Positions 57,870-64,000 of a stretch of 64,000 bases of DNA are shown here, piece after piece. Where the stretch lies: the NCBI GenBank assembly GCA_949752745.1, contig OX457031.1:7849328-7913327 (forward strand), in the 5' to 3' direction. The notes below the pieces were generated by a model, which saw only the letters and a list, made by a program, of their open reading frames with translations, was not told the origin of the DNA and made no database searches. The stretch's first letter is position 1, and the number at the start of each line of letters is the position of its first letter. The position numbers and the translations under genes are program-made. This DNA comes from Protula sp. h YS-2021 (lineage: Eukaryota > Annelida > Polychaeta > Sabellida > Serpulidae).

Positions 57870-60800
57870 AGATACTTAGTACCATCAGAAATGTCAAGCC
57901 CCCAGCCAAGCGATACTTAGTACCATCAGAAATGTCAAGCCCCCAGCCAAGCGATACTTAGTACCATCAGAGATGTCAAGCCCCCAGCCACAGCGATACT
58001 TAGTACCATCAGAAATGTCAAGCTCCCAGACACAGCGATACTTAGTACCATCAGAGATGTCAAGCCCCCAGCCAAGCGATACTTAGTACCATCAGAAATG
58101 TCAAGCCTCCAGCCACAGCGATACTTAGTACAATCAGAGATGTCAAGCCCCCAGGCAAAGCGATACTTAGTACCATCAGAGATGCCAAGCCCCAAGCCGC
58201 AGCGATACTTAGTACCATCAGAGATGCCAAGCCCCCAGCCGCAGCGATACTTAGTACCATCAGAGATGTCAAGCCCCAGCCACAGCGATACTTAGTACAA
58301 TCAGAGATGTCAAGCCCCCAGGCAAAGCGATACTTAGTACCATCAGAGATGCCAAGCCCCCAGCCGCAGCGATACTTTGTACCATCAGAAATGTCAAGCC
58401 CCCAGGCACAGCGATACTTAGTACCATCAGAAATGTCAAGCCTCCAGCCACAGCGATACTTAGTACAATCAGAGATGTCAAGCCCCCAGGCAAAGCGATA
58501 CTTAGTACCATCAGAGATGCCAAGCCCCCAGCCGCAGCGATACTTAGTACCATCAGAGATGTCAAACCCCCAGCCACAGCGATACTCAGTACCATCAGAG
58601 ATGCCAAGCCCCCAGCCGCAGCGATACTTAGTACCATCAGAGATGTCAAGCCCCAGCCACAGCGATACTTAGTACCATCAGAGATGTCAAACCCCCAGCC
58701 ACAGCGATACTTAGTACCATCAGAGATGTCAAGCCCCCAGGCAAAGCGATACTTAGTACCATCAGAGATGCCAAGCCCCCAGCCGCAGCGATACTTAGTA
58801 CCATCAGAAATGTCAAGCCTCCAGACACAGCGATACTTAGTACCATCAGAGATGCCAAGCCCCCAGCCACAGCGATACTTAGTACCATCAGAGATGTCAA
58901 GCCCCCAGCCAAGCGATACTTAGTACCCTCAGAAATGTCAAGCCTCCAGCCACAGCGATACGTAGTACAATCAGAGATGCCAAACCCTCAGCCACAGCGA
59001 TACTTAGTACCATCAGAGATGTCAAGCTCCCACCCACGGCGATACTTAGTACTATAAGAGATGCCAAGCCCCCAGGCACAGCGATACTTAGTACCATCAG
59101 AGATGTCAAGCCCCAGCCACAGCGATACTCAGTACCATCGGAGATGTCAAACCCCCAGCCACAGCGATACTCAGTACCATCGGAGATGTCAAACCCCCAG
59201 CCACAGCGATACTCAGTACCATCGGAGATGTCAAACCCCCAGCCACAGCGATACTCAGTACCATCGGAGATGTCAAGCCCCAGCCACAGCGATACTCAGT
59301 ACCATCGGAGATGTCAAACCCCCAGCCACAGCGATACTCAGTACCATCGGAGATGTCAAGCCCCCAGCCACAGCGATACTCAGTACCATCGGAGATGTCA
59401 AGCCCCCAGCCACAGCGATACTCAGTACCATCGGAGATGTCAAACCCCCAGCCACAGCGATACTCAGTACCATCGGAGATGTCAAACCCCCAGCCACAGC
59501 GATACTCAGTACCATCGGAGATGTCAAGCCCCCAGCCACAGCGATACTCAGTACCATCGGAGATGTCAAGCCCCCAGCCACAGCGATACTCAGTACCATC
59601 GGAGATGTCAAACCCCCAGCCACAGCGATACTCAGTACCATCGGAGATGTCAAACCCCCAGCCACAGCGATACTCAGTACCATCGGAGATGTCAAACCCC
59701 CAGCCACAGCGATACTCAGTACCATCGGAGATGTCAAGCCCCCAGCCACAGCGATACTCAGTACCATCGGAGATGTCAAACCCCCAGCCACAGCGATACT
59801 CAGTACCATCGGAGATGTCAAACCCCCAGCCACAGCGATACTCAGTACCATCGGAGATGTCAAGCCCCCAGGCAAAGCGATACTTAGTACCATAAGAGAT
59901 GTCAAGCCCCAGCCACAGCGATACTCAGTACCATCGGAGATGTCAAGCCCCCAGGCAAAGCGATACTTAGTACCATCAGAGATGTCAAGCCCCAGCCACA
60001 GCGATACTCAGTACCATCGGAGATGTCAAACCCCCAGCCACAGCGATACTCAGTACCATCGGAGATGTCAAGCCCCCAGGCAAAGCGATACTTAGTACCA
60101 TCAGAGATGTCAAGCCCCAGCCACAGCGATACTCAGTACCATCGGAGATGTCAAACCCCCAGCCACAGCGATACTCAGTACCATCGGAGATGTCAAGCCC
60201 CCAGGCAAAGCGATACTTAGTACCATCAGAGATGTCAAGCCCCAGCCACAGCGATACTCAGTACCATCGGAGATGTCAAACCCCCAGCCACAGCGATACT
60301 CAGTACCATCGGAGATGTCAAGCCCCCAGGCAAAGCGATACTTAGTACCATCAGAGATGTCAAGCCCCAGCCACAGCGATACTCAGTACCATCGGAGATG
60401 TCAAACCCCCAGCCACAGCGATACTCAGTACCATCGGAGATGTCAAGCCCCCAGGCAAAGCGATACTTAGTACCATCAGAGATGTCAAGCCCCAGCCACA
60501 GCGATACTCAGTACCATCGGAGATGTCAAGCCCCCAGCCACAGCGATACTCAGTACCATCGGAGATGTCAAGCCCCCAGCCACAGCGATACTCAGTACCA
60601 TCGGAGATGTCAAACCCCCAGCCACAGCGATACTCAGTACCATCGGAGATGTCAAGCCCCCAGCCACAGCGATACTCAGTACCATCGGAGATGTCAAACC
60701 CCCAGCCACAGCGATACTCAGTACCATCGGAGATGTCAAACCCCCAGCCACAGCGATACTCAGTACCATCGGAGATGTCAAGCCCCCAGGCAAAGCGATA

Positions 60801-61655
60801 CTTAGTACCATCAGAGATGTCAAGCCCCAGCCACAGCGATACTCAGTACCATCGGAGATGTCAAACCCCCAGCCACAGCGATACTCAGTACCATCGGAGA
60901 TGTCAAGCCCCCAGGCACAGCGATACTTAGTACCATCAGAGATGTCAAGCCCCAGCCACAGCGATACTCAGTACCATCGGAGATGTCAAACCCCCAGCCA
61001 CAGCGATACTCAGTACCATCAGAGATGTCAAGCCCCAGCCACAGCGATACTCAGTACCATCGGAGATGTCAAACCCCCAGCCACAGCGATACTCAGTACC
61101 ATCGGAGATGTCAAGCCCCAGCCACAGCGATACTCAGTACCATCGGAGATGTCAAACCCCCAGCCACAGCGATACTCAGTACCATCGGAGATGTCAAACC
61201 CCCAGCCACAGCGATACTCAGTACCATCGGAGATGTCAAGCCCCAGCCACAGCGATACTCAGTACCATCGGAGATGTCAAACCCCCAGCCACAGCGATAC
61301 TCAGTACCATCGGAGATGTCAAGCCCCCAGCCACAGCGATACTCAGTACCATCGGAGATGTCAAACCCCCAGCCACAGCGATACTCAGTACCATCGGAGA
61401 TGTCAAGCCCCCAGGCAAAGCGATACTTAGTACCATCGGAGATGTCAAACCCCCAGCCACAGCGATACTCAGTACCATCGGAGATGTCAAACCCCCAGCC
61501 ACAGCGATACTCAGTACCATCGGAGATGTCAAGCCCCCAGCCACAGCGATACTCAGTACCATCGGAGATGTCAAACCCCCAGCCACAGCGATACTCAGTA
61601 CCATCGGAGATGTCAAGCCCCCAGGCAAAGCGATACTTAGTATCATCAGAGATGT
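57870..61655. repeat. 41/42-bp minisatellite (~90 copies), 125-bp higher order
   Basis: Unit GATGTCAAGCCCCCAGCCAC + AGCGATACTTAGTACCATCA + GA. The left third (57.87-59.1 kb) is diverse; the right part is homogenised with CTCAGTACCATCGGA. Between 60.0 and 60.5 kb three-unit blocks (42+42+41) repeat exactly every 125 bp. Single-base unit differences rotate the frame, so all frames stay open for up to 344 residues; not coding. Confidence 0.95.
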
Positions 61656-61659
61656 GCTG

Positions 61660-63060
61660 CGATTTCGATAACTTTCGGCCTATTCGGATGAAACCGGGAC
61701 GTTGCACATCTGCAATATATATTCTTTCACTGCATGAAGTTTCGAAACTGTGGAACAAAGGCTGCACACAAAAATGATGCGGACAAATTTGAACGCAGGA
61801 TTGCTAACATCGGGTGGATAGACGGACGAAACGATCGATAGCAATGACCCCAAATTCTTCCAAGCACTCTTGAAAAAGGTGTAAAATCAAAGGCGAAAAT
61901 TGCAAGCGAGTTTCAAATTCTTCCAAGCACTCTCAGTACCGGGTTATGCAAAAAAGATCAAATTATTGAAAACTTTCAAGAAAGCAGTTCTGAACCAGAA
62001 CGTAAACGTTTCAGACAAGATAAATACGAGGATGTCGAAAGTTTGGGTACTAAGAGTTCCGTCCTAGTAATGGATGGCTTGTTTTTTGTTTTAGTGATTC
62101 GTTTCAACAAGGTACTGTATTTTAAACAAATAATTTACTGTATTTAAAACAAATAATGACAAAGCACTCCTAAAGTGTAAGTCCTGCATGGGTACGTTGA
62201 AAAAAATGACCACATAATCGGGAAATTTGGAAAATATCGGTTATAACGAACACTTTTGCCAGGTCCCAAAAACTTCGTCATAATCGGGTTCCACCGTATG
62301 TTGACCTCGCCGGCAGTTGCAAATTAACTGAAAATGAGGCTTATTCTTTCCAACACATGTCCCTGACCTTCATCAAATTCCAAACTGGAACAGTGGCAAA
62401 ATTAGCCTTAATTAGAGTATGTGTCACTATCCAATACCATTAAAAAAACTTTTTTTCTGTAACCGAGACAAATTAAAAGGCATCTTTATTAATGTGACAC
62501 CAGCATCTGTGGAAAGCAATCACTGATCAAACTTCTGATTAATCCTTCGATACGGGAAAAAATCTGCTCATGTTTTGCAAGGAAAGAGTGATAAAGATTA
62601 GTTTCTGCCCTCAAACAATTCTGTTGCAAGGAAAAATCCCTCGCTCTTGTGACGTCAGTGTGAGGAAGAATACAGCACTTGCAAGGAGTACGCACATAGA
62701 GGGAAATCTCGATTTGAAAAGCAAATCGTAAAACTGAAAAACTGAGAGTGTGTTCTTGTAATGTGAAATACAGCATTTGTGGCGGTTACTCCAGATTTTA
62801 CTACAGAAGCCACGCATGCGCAATTCACCATGAGATCCATGTTATAAGTCATGATAACCCTCTGCAGCTAACAGACCAATTTGCAGTTTAACCAATTACA
62901 ATGTGATGTTCAAATTGTATGTAATGACCTCGTACAAGTAAGAGACAGTAATTGGGATAAAATTTGGGGTTTTTAATTATTTTAGGGAAATATCCCTTAA
63001 ATTACACGTAACAAATATATACCGCCGACAGAGGCACAAAAGCATTAACAGTGAATAACA
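61660..63060. other. Unique sequence, no gene recognised
   Basis: AT-rich. A decayed pogo-like end (CTTCGTCATAATCGGGTTCC + ACCGTATG) lies near 62268-62300. A minus frame at 62489-62776 has no recognisable domain or splice signals. Confidence 0.5.
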
Positions 63061-63074
63061 TAACCATCGGTCCG

Positions 63075-63412
63075 ACGGCCCGGGGCCGGTAGTTTTTGAT
63101 CGGGCCGGTAGTTTTTGATCGGGCCGGTATATTTTTAAAAACTAACAGCTCGACGGGCCGGCAGTTTTTTTGGGGAAAAATTGATTATTACTTTAGTTGT
63201 GGTTTTTGTGGCTGAAAGAAAATAAAGGAAAAATGATCGGTAAATAAATTTATATATAAAACAGTTGTCGTTATCATTAAATAAGTTTGTGAATAAATAC
63301 TATACCTTTGGATTAATATCAATATAATATAAACACTTTTCACAATATTTGTCTGAGTGAAACTGTTCGAGTAAACTTTTGATACATAGCGCGCAGTACT
63401 GCTTCTATATAT

Positions 63413-63475
<63 letters not shown>

Positions 63476-63765
63476 GAATATATACAGTCGAATCCATTTA
63501 ACCCGACATCGCTTTAACCGACATATCGTTTTAACATGTTTTCACGGTCCCGAAGGATTTACCCCATTGACCCCCAGTACCTTTTAACCGACATATCGTT
63601 TAACCGACATTTTTTGCTCAGTCCCGGCGATGTCGGTTTAACGAGATTTCACTGTATATATAATACATAATATAGAAGTCTCATTAAGTTTGCGGGCCGG
63701 TGGTTTTTCTGTCGGGCTGGTAGATTTTTCAAAAGCACCGGCCTTGGGGCCGGCAGATTTTTTTT
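63075..63765. repeat. GGGCCGGTAGTTTTT repeats around a TA run
   Basis: Short units GATCGGGCCGGTAGTTTTT (63075-63170) reappear as GCGGGCCGGTGGTTTTTCTG (63690) and GGGGCCGGCAGATTTTTTTT (63745). Between them lies a (TA)n microsatellite (63405-63470). Confidence 0.6.
63485..63654. mobile_element. Pogo-like MITE, TA duplication
   Basis: Ends CAGTCGAATCCATTTAACCC + GACATCG and, inverted, CAGTGAAATCTCGTTAAACC + GACATCG are inverted repeats. Flanked by TA on both sides (63483-63484, 63655-63656). 170 bp, non-coding, with internal CCGACATATCGTTT copies. Confidence 0.8.
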
Positions 63766-63894
63766 TCTTTTGCAATTTGTTATTCTCTGGTATAAATTGT
63801 GTTTCTAGTCCCAACGAACCCCCTCCGTCTTCGTAGGACATAAAGGAAGACTGCAAGAGCTATCTAGGACTAACCATACACAATTTCAGGGAAG

Positions 63895-64000
63895 ACAAGT
63901 AAGTATTTGTGAAACACAATTAGGCCCCAACCGCCCCCAAATTCATAGGGGTATAAAGCGATGACGGAGAGACGGACGGACAGACGGACGGACGCCCCAA
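63895..64000. repeat. Second copy of the GGCCCCAACC dispersed repeat, cut by window end
   Basis: AGTAAGTATTTGTGAAACAC, AGGCCCCAACCGCCCCCAAA, ATTCATAGGGGTATAAAGCG and GACGGACGGACAGACGGACG match 15308-15420 closely. The hairpin end would lie just past position 64000. Confidence 0.85.

Noticed and set aside
57870..61655. Long repeat-peptide frames (up to 344 residues) on both strands
   Set aside because: They follow from a 41/42-bp unit without stops; frames rotate with unit length and no start, splice or codon evidence exists.
62489..62852. Overlapping minus frames of 65-95 residues
   Set aside because: No family recognised, three frames open in the same region, no splice signals of note.

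Overview
This is a eukaryotic, almost certainly metazoan, 64-kb window. It holds one gene I can support strongly and a very large load of tandem and dispersed repeats. The gene lies on the minus strand. Fourteen coding exons, from 45868 down to 7061, join with consistent splice phases into a 479-residue open protein plus one base of the next codon. The protein has the order F-BAR, coiled-coil/HR1-like region, SH3 and matches NOSTRIN, the endothelial NO synthase traffic inducer family. The gene is cut by the left window edge: the second half of the SH3 domain and the stop codon lie beyond position 1. Every intron has a GT donor and an AG acceptor on the minus strand.

Layout, left to right: 1-5.2 kb, a higher-order tandem array whose units are decayed copies of the SH3 exon and its splice donor, interrupted by a tRNA-derived SINE; 5.2-7 kb, dispersed repeats; 7.06-7.17 kb, exon 14 (first half of the SH3); 7.2-21.1 kb, intron 13, with several minisatellites and dispersed repeat families; 21.1-24.6 kb, exons 13 and 12; 24.6-28.8 kb, intron 11 with a 33-bp minisatellite and a GGCCGATCG array; 28.8-32.3 kb, a cluster of exons 11 to 5; 32.3-42.4 kb, introns 4 and 3 around exon 4; 42.4-45.9 kb, exons 3, 2 and 1; 46-64 kb, the 5' flank, dominated by six large minisatellites (102, 38, 47, about 20, about 28 and 42 bp units), with only weak hints of other coding sequence.

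The most striking feature is that seven of the fourteen exons touch a tandem array that has copied the splice site itself. These are the donors of exons 2, 6, 10, 11 and 14 and the acceptors of exons 12 and 13. At exon 2 the donor is followed by fifteen further donor copies at an exact 44- or 46-bp pitch. Each unit includes 15-20 bases of exon tail. At several other places arrays are seeded from transposon sequence. From memory, splice-site-spanning arrays called 'mirage' minisatellites were described at the amphioxus Adh locus. If that recollection is right, this window fits a lancelet. I infer a cephalochordate, or another minisatellite-rich marine invertebrate, with moderate to low confidence; the sequence itself does not prove the taxon.

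Mobile elements that can be supported: a tRNA-derived SINE with near-perfect target-site duplication (4497-4726), a hAT-type MITE with a perfect 8-bp duplication (23709-24098), a second hAT-like MITE (12557-12713), a hAT-like element (46153-46433), a pogo-like MITE with TA duplication (63485-63654), and several dispersed families that end in a GC-rich hairpin followed by TAAAAA. No rRNA gene, intact tRNA gene, CRISPR array or virus was seen.
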